Assembly (NCBI RefSeq): GCF_021917145.1
Contig: NC_061065.1
Location: forward strand, 7,032,313 to 7,096,312
Length of the DNA stretch: 64,000 bases
Source: Hypomesus transpacificus
Lineage: Eukaryota > Chordata > Actinopteri > Osmeriformes > Osmeridae
Direction: 5' to 3'
Part shown: positions 36,733 to 49,600 of the stretch, in pieces
How positions within the stretch are numbered: position 1 is the first letter of the stretch
Layout of the letters: the number at the start of each line of letters is the position of its first letter
The notes under the pieces: model-generated
Database searches by the model: none
Told to the model about the DNA's origin: nothing
Seen by the model: the letters and a program-made list of their open reading frames with translations, nothing else
Position numbers and translations under genes: made by a program

Positions 36733-39700
36733 GGGGGGGACTGGGCTGGACCTTTGCAACAAAAGTAAACCCAAATAAATACACATCTCCCTTGAGGTCC
36801 CATATCTCAGAGCTTTGGTTTGACATCCGCTCCACCTCTCCCTTATGATCTTATGTTTCCACTCTCAGGAGCGGTTGTGGCTGTTGATGCCAGAGTCTAA
36901 TACGGATCAACAGAAACTCAAAATCCTGTACTTCACTCCTTCTGTCCAGAAGGTTCCTATAGCAGTTGGTACTCACAGTGATGAGGGTCTGGTAGAGGCA
37001 GTAGAACCCCAGGTACCACAGGAACCTTCCGTGGGTGAAGGGAGGAACGAACCAGAGGTAGAAGTAGGACACCACCACAAACGGTGTGCAGCCCACCATC
37101 CTGCAGAGAGAGGCACAGTCACAGGTAACCAGGTGGTCATAGACTTAAGACCCATCTCCCTTAGGAAAACAAAGGACAAATATCCTGCAGAGTGGGGTGA
37201 CAAAAGTCAGGGGTAGAAGTCTGCTTTTATTTTTGGTGCGTGTCAGTGATGAATGGATGTGTTTGTGTATCTGACAAGAGGAATCTGTCATGGGTTTATG
37301 TGGAGACAGATCAGGAGAATATGTACCACAGGATTGTCAGCCCACATGACCAGGAAAGCGCTCCTAGGACAAGGCGTTGCACGCACACACACACACACAC
37401 ACACAGATATTCCCAGCAGAGCAAAATAATTCTGCTGAGTTGTGCTGTTTGCAGGATGTGGAGGGATATGTCAGCTATGTATAATTCATATGAATACAAC
37501 TAGTACATTTTATTATGGGCTAGGGGAACAGCTGGGCATATCATAGAGGGGGAGGAGGAGGAGGGGGATGTGGATTAAGTCCACACTGACTTGTTTGTCC
37601 ATACACCACTGTAATCTACAATGTTGACCTGCTTTGTATTCCAATTAACACAGAGCTCTCCTCATTGCAGTTGCAGGTCTTCATACACAGAATGTAACAC
37701 ATCTACAATTTACCTGGTGATCGTACACAACCACTGTTGACAAAAACTTTGACACAGATTTTTTTTTTTTTACTGTGAGTGAAATATTGGTGACTACTTT
37801 GTAAGTCTACACCATAGGCCAGGAACTTTGACCTGACATGACCCTAAGGTGTTTGACCCCACCTGTGCTTTCTCTGCACCCAGCACCTACAGGTCTCCAT
37901 GATCTAACCCCCTGCCCCTCTCTGCACTGCCCAAGCCCAACACAGAGAGGGAGGGAGAGCGAGGGGAGCGAACAGGAAGGGAAGCGTAAAGAGAGGGAAT
38001 GGAAAGACTGTGAGTGAGAAAGAGGTAGTGCCTGACCAGGAGTGTCTGCTTCTAGCAGAGTCCAGTCCTGCCTGTCACACAGTGGTCTGCCCCTCTGTCT
38101 CTCCCACTGATTGTTCTGACAGACAAAGGTTGTGACATCACCGGGAGCTGCAGAAAGGCAGGACATGAAAGGCCCACGGACTGAATGGGGACAGTTAGAA
38201 TGTTCTGCAAGATGGCTCATAGGACGTGTGTGGGACATGGTGGAAAGGTCTATTTGTTGACAAAAAACAGCAACCACATGCATTTCAACACAGACTTTCG
38301 GAAATATTTTACTTCCCTATTCATGTTTATTAGGCTGGTGTATTAGGTAACAGGCAAAGGAGGATTTGGAAAGAAACACTGAGCGTCTATTAAAAAAGGA
38401 CTTAGGAATGCTGTTATCTAAGTGTTCCTTTAGATCGGCATGGCGGTCGCTAAGACATCAAACACAGCAGCACCCAGGGGTAGCAGCTGGGTATCGCCCC
38501 TGTGTTCGGGACAAAGTGTAGATAGTGATCACTTCCTGTCTGGATGGTGATGTCAACCTAAGGAACAAGGGGACTTCCTGTAGAGAGAGATCTAGGGGGG
38601 TTTCCTACATCCAAACGAGGGTCCTACTTTCTCACAGCGGACATCACTGACACACAGACACACACACACCTTTCTCACCCTTCTCCTATAGTAAACAGCA
38701 GTATTTACAGACGACAGCATCTGTGCGCTGAGTGTGGCTCAGGTCAGCTCAGTGGTCTTGGTCTGCCTCCAGCACTGTGAGCCTGTGGGTAATCTATGGC
38801 TCACACAGCTCTCAACTCACAGATTCTCCACTAAGTACTTTCTCTGTAATTATAATAAGTGAACGGTGTCACGACAGTGTTCTGGCCTTGTGCTAACACA
38901 GATTAGAGTAGGCACACTCACTCAAACACACACACACATGCTTAAGGTAACAGAGATGTTTAACACTGGGTTGAGGCTGAATTTGATGTGTTGAAAACTA
39001 AAAGAGACACTTATCTTGCATCTTACGGTGTTTCAAGATCAGGGCTATATACAGCTTCCATGTAATCCAACTCAATGTGAAAACATTGACCTGAACCGTG
39101 GAATGAACTAACCAAACACTGAGTAGAATGATCCAGGGGGGAGAGGGTTCTCACCAGGGCATGAGTCTGCCAATCTTGGTCCATGGGGTCTTGGTAATGA
39201 AGAAGCCCACGATTGGATCTGTCACAGCCCCCCAGGTCTTCCCTATGAACAGCACCATGGATGCCTGGAATGGGTTGATCTGTGGGGTTGATGGATAAAA
39301 CTAGGCGTGAGTGAATCAGCACCCCCCCCCCACCCCCAAACACACACGCACACACACACGCACAATGTACCTGAGCAACATCGAGCAGGTAGATTTGGAG
39401 GAAGAAGGCGGTGGCACTTCCGGCCACCTGATTGGGTGCTCCTCCGATGGCAAAACACAGTTTACTGCAGACAGACAACCTCTGGTTTAGGTCTGTCTGT
39501 GGAAACAGGAAGTAGAGAGTCAGCATGTCCCGAGAGGGAGTTTAGCACGGTTAAGATCAACAGAATCGGATGGGCAAGTGTATCCTTGATTGTATTGGCC
39601 ATGTGTGGCAACAACAGATGGTGGAATAGGGTAAGGAGGTAGAGTTCATGTTCGATACCAGGTCACCACCAACAGAACTCACATCGTCAGCCATCCATTT

Positions 39701-42700
39701 GTAGCTCAACCTTTTAGCTCAAGGACACATAAGCATGTACGTGTATTTAAGGATCAGTAGTCATTTGAATGCAGCCTAGAAAAGGAATACTAAGTGGGAT
39801 AAAAGCTTTGTATATTGTGATGTCATCTTGGAATATTCATGTTTTTTTGTGTGTGTTTTTTTTTACATTATGAGGTCAAATTAAGAGAACTGTAGTCCTG
39901 TTGGTGATATCATGGGATGGTCTATACCTTTGAGTCTGGTACAGAAGGGATACGTCATTAGCCAACATCAATGCTGGTGGAAGATGATACATCTGGATCC
40001 CATCCACCCCAAACCACACCCCATCTCCCCCACCCTGATCATCTATCTCCCCCTGGTCCTCCGCCCTCTCCCCCTCCCCAGCACCAGAGCCCGACGACAG
40101 ACCCCTCCTGTGGTGTAGCTCCCAGTTGATGTGTGTGATATGGGATCAGAGAGCATCAACCCTCTGCAGTTTAGACTGTGGTTATCTCCAGACACGATGG
40201 AGCACACTGCTAAGACATCCCCAGCATTGCTTCCATAACCCCCTCTGCTAAAACCATCTCATGTGTTTAGTGTGGTACGGTATGTCGTGTGTGTGGTGTG
40301 TGTTTGTCTGTGCAACGCGCTCATCCTCATACCCGAGTAAGGACTCAAACCACCTCCTGGAATACCCGATATTTACGACTGCTGAATATCTCAGAGACAG
40401 ACACAAACATCCATCGAAGCCCTAAACACAACAGCACCACTTTAGATCTCTACTCCAGCGTCTCCCTCTCTCCTTCTCCTTCATCCAGCCACACTCCAAC
40501 ACTCTCTCCAACCTGTGTTGCATACAAACCACTTGGCTACACTCTCATGCACACACACGTAGCATGTCGAGGATAACCCACGAATAGTCTTTTCAAACAT
40601 CAAAGAAGAGTATCACCACACAACCACCACAGCTCAGACCAGAAGACTGTCATTATCCGAGTCACTTTTCTTCCTCCGGTCCTTCTTTCAACATAAAGCC
40701 ATTGATGGTTTCTAGGATGACAATTACCAGGAGGGAGCTGTGTAATTATTCAAACGGGCCAAGCGGGTCAGATGTAAGTAAAGAGTTGCACGTCGGTCGA
40801 CTTCAAAACTTGCTCTGTCTCTTCTTTCCACTCCCACTCTCGCTGCAATTATCTCTAATTGGAGAGAAAAATAAAAAGTCTTTGGTCTCCGGTGAATTCT
40901 GTCTAACTGATGATATGCAAAACTAGTCAACGCAAACAGCCTCTCTCACATCAACTATGGGTCCCATGTCAAGGCATAGACAGGATCTTATTTGAAGAAG
41001 AGGTCCGTGTATTTAGTTTAAAGAGGTAAAACAAGCTGGAGAGTCCTAAAGTACATATAATGATAGGATCCTTCAGTGCAGTTTACATGTCAGTGCCTTC
41101 AAAATAATTTGAACAGAGAAAGATTATGCATCTCATTCTTTTACACCATCAACTGGCTTCACCTTTGATGCTGGTGAAGACATGAATGTCTGTCTCACAC
41201 TCGTAACCCTGTCTTTCTTTCTCTGAGGATTTATCTCCACAGACATAAACAGGATATCCCCAATGCTATCTGGACACACATTATCTAACTCCCTCACTGT
41301 GCACGCTCACACACACACACACACACACACACTGCTAATTGCTCACTACTAAAGCCGATAAACATCCTCCAAAGTTTGAGCAGTCAGCAGAGTCGGGGCT
41401 GGAAGAAGTGGGGTTAATTTCCAAAGTTAATTAGACTTTAACTGATGAAACGCAACCAAGTCTGTAAAGCCGTCGTGGACAACGTGCCTGGATGTTTCAA
41501 GTGCGATTCAGGCCAAGTGTGACGCAAACAGAGGATGAATGCTAAAATGTGTCGCCCTGAATGTTAGCGAGGATATTTCATGTTTTGTTCAGCACTAGTG
41601 TCAGAGAGTCCAGAGTGAATATGCGTGTGGTAGCATAGATAAAGCTGCTATGATGAAAACATTAACCAGTTCAAAGGCTTACAGTGAAAGGGATTTTCTG
41701 AGCTGTTTCTCATTAGACTCAAAACTGATGTTTAGCCTGAGCTTGTGTTTGCTTGTGGCCAGATGGGGGCTTTAAGAAAACAAAAACACACTGGATATTG
41801 ACGTACATATATATTTGTCGCAGATGAGTTTAAGGTTGGGGATGAACGTGGTTGCATGAACATGGATGTCACGTGCCAGCTGACAAAAAGAAAACAACAA
41901 TCGGCAATACCCTGTAAAGAGAAACGTAAGGTGCCTTTCCAAGAGCTTCTCTTCTTATCACAAGGGCCTAATTGAGCTGGAAACTGTGTAAGAAAACAAC
42001 CAGAAAGGCATCACAACAGGCTTGTGATGAGTCTGGTACTCAGGTGTCCTGAGATGCTTATCCCTTCTCCTAAATCTGCCCTGACAAGAAAGCGCAGGGT
42101 AAGTGCTTACGTTGGAAGCAGACAAGGAGAAAAAGTCACATTAGACTACATAGATGCACCATGGCCTTCAAGAGTAACACACAGTTCATTGCTCAGTTTG
42201 CCCCTCCTGCCTTAACCTGTCATCTTAACTCTACAGTGACCACAAGGGGGCGCCGGGTAAAGACCCTTATTTTGACAAGCGAGCCATTAGCGGGACCAGC
42301 ATTTGCGTAGCCCATACGCTTCTTTATGTATAATTCACTCAGGCAACAAACACATTACACAAAGCCTCCATACGCTGCCACCCATGTTTGAAACTACAAC
42401 TGACAGCTATTCCTCCTTGCATGCGCATGTTCATTCACACACACAAACTTACATACCAGAAAGATTCATGTTAAGATTCATGTTTTCTTTTTTTTCAATG
42501 TACAGCACAATAAAGTCATGACCAACAGTATCACCATCAACAATGTCCTACTTTTTTTTAAATGTTCTGCCAATTCATCCTGCCTTAGCACTGAGACCTC
42601 GGCAGACAGATCCGGAAAAACATTCCTAAACTCAACAAGGTATCTTCAACATGACGTGTTCTCTGTATTCACAGGGACAGTACATATAGACTGAAGATGT

Positions 42701-42886
42701 GACTCCCATCTGTCACTGCCTAGCTTGTTCTGCCTGTGGGCATATACTCTGGAACAGCATCAATAAGTAAGCATTCCATTTATTCTCCCAAGCAAACGGC
42801 TTCACATACCTTCACAGACATGGCACAGCACTCATGCTGGCTCACACACAGGCTCACACACACACACACACACGCTCACACACAGG

Positions 42887-42940
<54 letters not shown>

Positions 42941-43648
42941 CTAACACACACACACACACAGGCTCACACACACACACACACGCACACACACACTGTTTCA
43001 CATTCTTTTCCTGCTTGTACCTAGACAGCCATCATCAGACCTGCTTCTCCACAAAGTCACTCAAGGTGAACTTGGAGTCGTGTCACCGTCCCTCCCACAG
43101 CCAAAAAGAGACAGAAAAAGGCTTTATGAACCTTCCCATCCCGAAAGAAACTAGCCAAGCATTATTCATAAACAACTAAACAATTCAAACCCCTTAGAAC
43201 TGTACTAACAGCAGTCCAGCAGTCACATACAAGGATCCCAGTGTGAGTTCTGGGGTGCAGTGCTTACCTGGTTAGGAGCTTTGGTGAAGGTGGGCTCTGG
43301 AGGCTTCATGAGCTTCCCTGCTGGGGTCTGTGTGAGCCGCTCCCCTTTGGCCATGGCTGTGTGTCTGTTAGCAGCTGCCTGACTGGACTCCTGACTGGCT
43401 GTGTGTCCCTGAGGGTCCGTGTGGGTGTGACTGTGACGTCTGGCGTGACCGAGTGTGTGTGCGTGCCTCTGTGTGTGTGTCTGCGGTGGGGTCTGGGTGT
43501 GACTGTGGCTCTGACTCCGAGTGAGCGTGTGTTTCTGTGTGCGCGTGCGACTCTGGTTGTGAGGGTGCATGTTTGTTTGAGTGGCAGGAGGAGGGTTGCT
43601 AGCGGGAAGGTCCTGTGCCTCTGTGGCTGTGCTCCTCTCTGCTGCCAT
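29429..43648 (-). CDS. mfsd2b: Sphingosine-1-phosphate transporter Mfsd2b
   Basis: This twelve-helix major facilitator exports sphingosine-1-phosphate from erythrocytes and platelets in mammals. Coding exons in transcript order: 43268-43648, 39371-39496, 39155-39279, 36977-37100, 35526-35604, 35211-35395, 33737-33827, 32583-32704, 31976-32059, 31760-31843, 31347-31456, 30412-30555, 29851-30027, 29429-29477. All phases agree and give 626 aa, against 504 in human. The homologous part begins near residue 130 ([21 protein letters not shown]). Asp190 in [11 protein letters not shown] and Thr252 in CLYQTLITC align with human Asp95 and Thr157, both reported essential for transport. The extra ~95 N-terminal residues are His/Thr/Gln/Arg-rich from CA-repeat-like DNA. 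Met99 (ATG at 43352-43354), in a GCCATGG context, is an alternative start that gives a human-sized protein. Assignment to mfsd2b rather than mfsd2a rests on sequence and on wdcp/ubxn2a synteny. Confidence 0.95.
30165..30342 (+). mobile_element. Truncated SINE/LINE-type element, second family (copy 1)
   Basis: It shares with 52703-52865 the segments TTGGCACTTNNTTTNTGGTT-like, CATGTTTTGGCT..CCGCAATG, and the tail GAAGTCGCTTTGGATAAAAGC then TGTTAAATGAATACATG. The tail differs from the main SINE family. It is in an mfsd2b intron. Confidence 0.65.
31457..31652. repeat. (GA)n tract forming an mfsd2b splice-acceptor tract
   Basis: A GA-rich run on the plus strand, i.e. CT-rich in the mfsd2b transcript, starting directly at the acceptor of the exon 31347-31456. 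It also contains an 18-bp unit (AGAGAGAGAGCGCAAGAA-like) repeated several times at 31577-31650. Confidence 0.95.
32779..33372. repeat. G-rich ~48-bp minisatellite, about 12 units
   Basis: Each unit has GGAGGAGGGTTGGTATAGGC, then AGAGGCTGAAG, then a run of 8-14 G and GAGGGGGCTG. Unit length varies mostly through the G run. It lies in the mfsd2b intron between exons 33737-33827 and 32583-32704. The plus strand could form many G-quadruplexes; the mfsd2b RNA would carry the C-rich strand. Confidence 0.95.
34573..34600. repeat. Poly(G) run
   Basis: A nearly unbroken run of about 28 G after GTGTG, in an mfsd2b intron. Its length is likely to be unreliable in sequencing. Confidence 0.9.
35876..36065 (-). 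mobile_element. tRNA-derived SINE (full-length copy 2)
   Basis: Reverse-complement copy of the family at 4877-5067. The tail is TTACATTTAGTCATTTAGCA and the head ends CCGCTCAGCCACCTGACC. It is in the mfsd2b intron between exons 36977-37100 and 35526-35604. Confidence 0.85.
36671..36730. repeat. (GA)n microsatellite
   Basis: A GA dinucleotide run of about 60 bp in an mfsd2b intron, followed by a short G run. Confidence 0.95.
37101..39154. other. mfsd2b intron
   Basis: About 2 kb without coding signal. It has (CA)n at 37383-37405 and no recognisable mobile element. Confidence 0.7.
42240..42253 (+). promoter_or_regulatory. Strong CTCF-like motif
   Basis: CCACAAGGGGGCGC, preceded by TGA and followed by CGGG, closely fits the CTCF consensus. 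It lies in mfsd2b intron 1. Binding is inferred from the motif only. Confidence 0.5.
42842..42993. repeat. (CA)n microsatellite, interrupted
   Basis: CA runs broken by GG-CTCA and CG interruptions, about 150 bp in total, in mfsd2b intron 1 some 275 bp from the first coding exon. Confidence 0.95.
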
Positions 43649-44300
43649 TCACATGCTGCTGCGGGCTGGAACAATGCCAGAGGTGGAAAGGCAGAGTCAG
43701 GCAAGGGGTCCCACACACATCCAGACACAATTCACCCTCACTTAAGAGTGTGGGACATATGCACATCACACACACACACCACACACACACAACCATCCCC
43801 CCATCCTAACGGTATAGGACACACACACACACACACAGAGAGACCCAATCCTCCCTCCTATAGGTCTTCTCCAGTTCCTCTGTTTATCATGTACATGCAT
43901 TTGCAATCTACTGTATGCTTAAAATAAACGAAATGCTGAGTTTTTCCAATTACTTTGAGTAGTAGTCCAGATGCATTAATGTGCAATATTAAAACAAAAA
44001 AGCTATGGAGGGTGATATTTGGAGAGTGAAATAAGTACAGTCATAACCTGGAAATTGTCCCAATTGTGCAACTGAACTAAACAATTAGAAAGGCTTTGTA
44101 AAAAGATGGGTTGACTTACCAGAATGATGAGAAAATTGTTGTTTACACAGTCAGCAAGTGCGAGAATCAGTCAGACTGAATCGGATGCTCATCCCAGCAG
44201 AGGAGAAGGAGACTGCAGAGGACAAACTGTCAGTGCGGTTGCACTTCAATGTATAATCCTCGTCTTCAACAGAGTACTGCTCCACTCAGCGGTGGTAACT
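43649..44300 (-). promoter_or_regulatory. mfsd2b 5' UTR exon and promoter candidate
   Basis: The coding exon has a possible acceptor (ttgttccag) placing its 5' edge at 43665. A strong minus-strand donor, CTG|gtaagtc, lies with its exon edge at 44120. A non-coding first exon therefore probably starts above 44120, with the promoter further up. (CA)n runs occupy 43768-43792 and 43819-43837. No transcript evidence. Confidence 0.4.
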
Positions 44301-46502
44301 AGGCACAACAGAGGTGAAGAGATGACTGAATTATTGGCCATCCCTTAATTCAACTGAAACACAATGTTCTCAATTTAATGCCATTTGGATAAATACACGG
44401 TGATAACTGTACTTTGAACGTTCTCAACGTAATAAAAAAAAAAATCTAAAACGTTTCATGTTTGCGTCGGGCTGACTTGCCATCCAGGTTATAAGATAGT
44501 CATAAATTATTTTAATTCATTTCCCCTTTTTAGGCCACCACATTACAATACCAAACCTTAATGACAAATCTCTCAGCAGTTTTACAGGTCACTGATGACA
44601 GGTGTGGTAAGAAAGGAAAATTGCAGTTTAATTTGTTGTTTTATGGTTGCCGTTTTACAGTGCAGTCGACAAAGAACTGTGTTTCCCACAATAGGCCTTG
44701 TAGAAGAAACCATGTAAATAGCCATGCCAATGAGCATTTGTGCAACTATCACGGCTCAGGTAAATAGTCCTACTTATAGCTACAACTTCATCCAATTGTT
44801 CCAAATCACATCGAGCATCAGCTTCAATCAACGTTCTTGACTGGTATGCATACTTTGTGCCCTCGTCTGACCAATTACTATTAGATGTTCAACACCTTTG
44901 CACAACCACAAAGACTTCCTGGTAGTTTTCAAAGTTAAGTGACTATCAGATTATCTACAAAATAATGGATATTTAAAACACTTACCAGTGCATTGACAGC
45001 GACTTTCTCAATAAAGACTGGCCTATTTTAGACACCTCCCACCTACCATCCAGCGAAATGTGATTCCTGGCCAAGAAACAAATGCCGGTGTATGGCCTTA
45101 AATCACCTGTATTAGTCGGGGTGACCCAGATCAGGCAGACGAACAACCCTCATATTTCCTCACAAATTCCAAACATTCATGGACCTCTGGCTAAACATTA
45201 TTACTACTCCAAAATATGACCATCGGGAAATCAGGCACGTACTTGTGCACGTTTCAGGTAATGCCGAGTAATGCGTGAAGAGGAACGCTTAAATGAAAGA
45301 GAGCAGCAAATGTATCTGTAAAGGCAAAATGACTTAAAGGAAAGGTTTTGAGATAGAGGAAAGAGTTAAGCTACAAGTTATTCCATGCGTGCTTAGGCTT
45401 ATTAAATATGCAGCAGAGGAAATATGTCCTATTTTACTCTAAAACAGACCCCCCCCCGCTGGTTGCCCCACCGAGCCAAGCAGATCCTTATCATGTCCTA
45501 TATGCTACAGGCACTACATGTTCCACAAAGTAAACTAATAATTTCATGTCGATTTTCAAGGTAGATGCTTGCGGTTGATACGTTGGCTAGGACAATTTCC
45601 CCTTCCAATGTTGACCACTACGCTCATAGCTGTAGTGCACACAGCACTAGGCCTTGCATCTAAGTCCCTCCTGTAGCTTTAAATATTGAAGATGGATAAT
45701 GGCATTCGGCTTCCCGAGACAAGGCTGTATCGACATACCGCACGAGCTGAAAAAAACACTTTGTACAGTGCAGTCTTTGAAAAGAATTAGCCTCTATTTC
45801 ACCCAATCTTTCAGTATTATACACGTTCCATATTTAACAATCTCTCATTACTTACCCAAGCACAAACTTTCTACAATGCACTCAAAGAAATACTGTGCCA
45901 TTAAACAGTTCCAAGTTATTTAATGTGAAGTATGATGTTTCTTCTTTGAAATAAAATTAGTACATTTAAACAGAGTTCTATAACATAGAGGCAAGTCCTT
46001 ATCAGGACAAGGTTTTTCGCACCTCAAATGCAGACAACACAAAATCATTTGTGGGTTTATGAAAACAAAACGGCAAAGCAAATCATTCAGTTTTCTTTCC
46101 ACAGCACCCATTTCTGAAAACAAATGTACCATAGCAAAATACTGTAAGAGAATACTGTAATATCACCACTTCTCTATTCACTTTCGACTTATTATTTTAG
46201 TAAATTCAAATACCTCATAACCAGATGCGTGTTCTCATTCTAGTGACAGTCACTGTTTAGGAAGCGTGCCATCAGCGAGGAGGTGTGTTTGTGGGCGATG
46301 ATAGACAAGAACGTCTCCCTGGACATCCACCGTTAGATTTTCTTGTTTCCTAAGTGTTGCAAACTCTGTCTGGCAATTTATGTGTGTGAGCCTGTTGGCA
46401 CAGTGCACTGTGTGTTCATGTTGTTATGTTGATTGCCACTCTAGACCGACCAGAGGAGAGAAATGAAGGTTTCCCCCAAACGTTGCTATAAATGCAGAGG
46501 CG
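44301..46502. other. Intergenic region upstream of mfsd2b
   Basis: A/T-rich intergenic DNA between the presumed mfsd2b promoter and the ubxn2a 3' end, both genes being on the minus strand. I see no coding exon, SINE or RNA gene. Short open frames here (for example 45699-45923 plus) show no recognisable similarity. Confidence 0.65.
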
Positions 46503-46508
46503 TTTAAT
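46503..46508 (-). other. Candidate ubxn2a poly(A) signal
   Basis: ATTAAA on the minus strand, about 112 bp past the ubxn2a stop. It is a non-canonical but common hexamer. Longer 3' UTRs are possible. Confidence 0.4.
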
Positions 46509-46619
46509 ATCAGGGCCCTGTGTGTGAATGTGTTCCCCTGGCTGGCTGTGACTCGGGGTGCCTTGCAGTGGCTCAGACAAGCTGTGTACATTGTAGGTCT
46601 CAGTGAGCATCGTGATTGA

Positions 46620-49600
46620 TCAGGAGTGTCCGAAGGGGGGCTGTGTGTTCAAGGGCCTCTGGACGATGACGGCATGAGCCAGGTTGGCCTCCTCCAGACT
46701 CAGCTCCTCTTCCTGGAGCTCTCGGAAGGGAAGTGATGTCGTCAGGATGAAAGGGGGGCCATTCCTTTGGCAGCGAGACACAAAGTCCTGGACGTCACTG
46801 ATCCTAAAGGGTTCACAGTGTTTCGCAGATGTATCATGTCATTGTTTTACACAGCTGAATAACACAAGTAACAGGCCTACTACAAGTTAAATAATAACAC
46901 AACAGGGTATTTTTCTTTTGGGAATACTAAATCAAGCATTGCTTGAGGCAACGTTGAACAGTTTTTCAGACCCACACAAATTCTCTGTCCTCTCAATGCT
47001 AACTGTTTATTATTCATTACCCTCAAGCCAAGTCTATAGTGATTCTGCTCACATTTATACCAGCTTTGGCCTCGGCCCTTTTCCCCTCCACTAACCCTGT
47101 TATATAAAAGCTGCATCTTACGCAATCCCTCTCTTGGGATTTTATAGATCCACGCCGTCGCCATCTCTCAGATTATGTTTTCTGCAGCCCTGTGCAGCGG
47201 AGGATGACATGCACAGGGCTGCACTCAGACCCTGCTCCACGCCAGGATCAAGCGTTACGTCATCTCTCTGTCATATCTGCTTCAGCTTTGAATTATACAA
47301 TATGATACCCTATAGAGTCCATGTTGGTAACATACACTGGGACAGATGTAGAACTACAATTAATACAATGAAATAATCATATTACTTCAAGTGGATCATC
47401 CACCTTCATCAATCTCAATCGTTCTAAACAGACGAATGCAAAATACTGTCCATTATAAAAACCACTAGTATTAATAGTATTATGTATTAATAAACCGAAT
47501 TCAGCTGAATGCATACATATTTAGAACAGAACCCACCGATGTGATAGGTTGAACCGCTGAACCAGCCTTCTGCCGTCAGCCAACCAGATCTGCAGCGAGG
47601 TGACAGGGAGGGCGTGGTCGAGTGTCACCATGGGAACCGGTGGAGACTCTCCATCCTCATGGATGGATGGAGACCGGGCTACTACCCTGGGAGCAACACT
47701 ATAGGAACGGGTCAGAACATAACGCACCTTTAGGGAACTGTTAAGATAGATGGACACCTAGTGGTAAGTAATAGTATTACACTCTCATTAATGTTGCCTC
47801 ATGACTTGGAGAATTCAATTCCAATGACATTGGTTGCCCTTTCCAGAGATCAAATCAAATCAAATGTATTTGTATTGCGCTTTTTACAAGCAATTTCACT
47901 AAGGGTTTTGCATACGCCCATAGAACTGCCCCTCAGCCAACCTAAACCCTCATGGAAGACGAGGACTCCCAGAAAAACTTGTGAGAAAAAATGTAAGAAA
48001 CCTTGAGAGAAGCTATTCAGTGAGGGATCCCCTCCTCCAGAGATGGTTCGTGAAAGAGAGGTGCAGAACACTGGCTAAACATAATCATACATCAAGGAAA
48101 GTGCCAATGGGTGTCGAAACACAGAAATCCAAAATTCAACTCGGGTCAGAGTTGGCGAATGTCAGTTCAAGCAGTGGAAGAATAGTGGAAAGTATAGGTG
48201 TCATTGTATATTGTGTGGTAAACTCCAACAACTGCAACACATTTCTAGCCGGTCGCTTCAGATCTTTGAGAGAAAAGAATCCGTCTGGGATGGAAAGTAC
48301 CTCTGATGTTAAAAAATATCCTCCCTGACACCATTCTGTCAGTGAGTCCATCTCACCTGCCGAGTCTGTAGCCCCGCCCACTGAAGGGGTGGAAGGTTTT
48401 CTTTTTGGGGACGTACGTCTCCTCCGTCAGGTCTTCTACGTTGATCTCCAGCTCTTCTTCCTCCGCCCTGCTCTCCAGCTCCACAGGCAGCTCCCTGTGA
48501 CACGCCACCCCAGAGAGAGCAGCACACCAACACGCGTCAATATCGAATCACGTCCAGTTTCTCTCGCGGTGTTTGTCTGTGGCACGGCCAACTTTCCTGT
48601 TAAGACGCTGAGAGGTTATCCCTCGCTTAAAACAAGTAAATAATAGGGGTCAGATTGCTGAGCGGTTAGAGAGTCGGGCTAGTAATCTGAAAGTCGCCAG
48701 TTCGATTCCCGGCTGAGCAAAATGACGTTGTGCCCTTGGGCAAGGCACTTCAACCTACTTCCCTCAGGGTAATGTCCCTGTACTTACTGTAAGTCGCTCT
48801 GGATAAGAGCATCTGCTAAATGACTAAATGTAATTGATTGTTTGATTGATAGGTCTACAGTCACATGTCCAGGCTCTACAGTGTTTTCTGAGAAGAGCTC
48901 ACCCTCGTTTGATGGCTTCCAGGAAGTCCTGGTTCTCTTGTATGGAGTAGCTCCGGAACTCCTGGTCGTTGACAGTGAAGCCATCCTTCCACAGCCTCAT
49001 CACCATCTCCACCTGAAACACAAACCTCCCGGTGATGCCAAATCCTCAATGACATATTTCACTTGGACTAAATTCAGTTTTGCTTGCCCCAAGGGCACCG
49101 AAAGCAGCACTTGGCAGTCTGTTACTTCTTGTGATGCGTGTGAATTTGCTATGGTTGCACACTGTAGCATTCTTTTTGTTCACTGTGCCTGATAGCTTAG
49201 ATGTGGTTTATGAGGGAAAAAATAAAATCTACATTAATGGATTCTTTACAAAGACTTCAGATTCCAGTTGATTTACAGAGAGAGGGTTGGTAGAATACAC
49301 TTCTGTGCAGATACATAGGTCTATACTGTATATTATTTCATGTAATGGTAGTGTAGGTTTGGAAGTGTAGGCTATGAACTAAAAATCAACAAATATATAA
49401 TAAGGTGGCGTATGATTTCTAACCTTTGAACTTCCTGAGGCAACATTGCTGATCTTCTCCACCTCATCCAGAAGATCCTCCACTGAAAAGCTGCGTCTGA
49501 TAGGTGCCTCCTCTTCCTCATCACTACCTCTGCGTCTGATTGGTGCCTCCTCTTCCTCATTCCTCCCTCTGCGTCTGATTGGTGCCTCCTCTTCCTCATC

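Larger units (their letters stand above)
39497..43267. other. mfsd2b intron 1 (3.8 kb)
   Basis: No coding exon is seen on either strand. It contains (CA)n at 41309-41332, a CTCF-like motif at 42240-42253 and interrupted (CA)n at 42842-42993. As the first long intron of a blood-cell gene it could hold enhancers, but the sequence alone does not show one. Confidence 0.65.

Noticed and set aside
42736-43179. 147-aa His/Thr-rich plus-strand open frame
   Set aside because: It comes from the (CA)n array of mfsd2b intron 1, with no homology.
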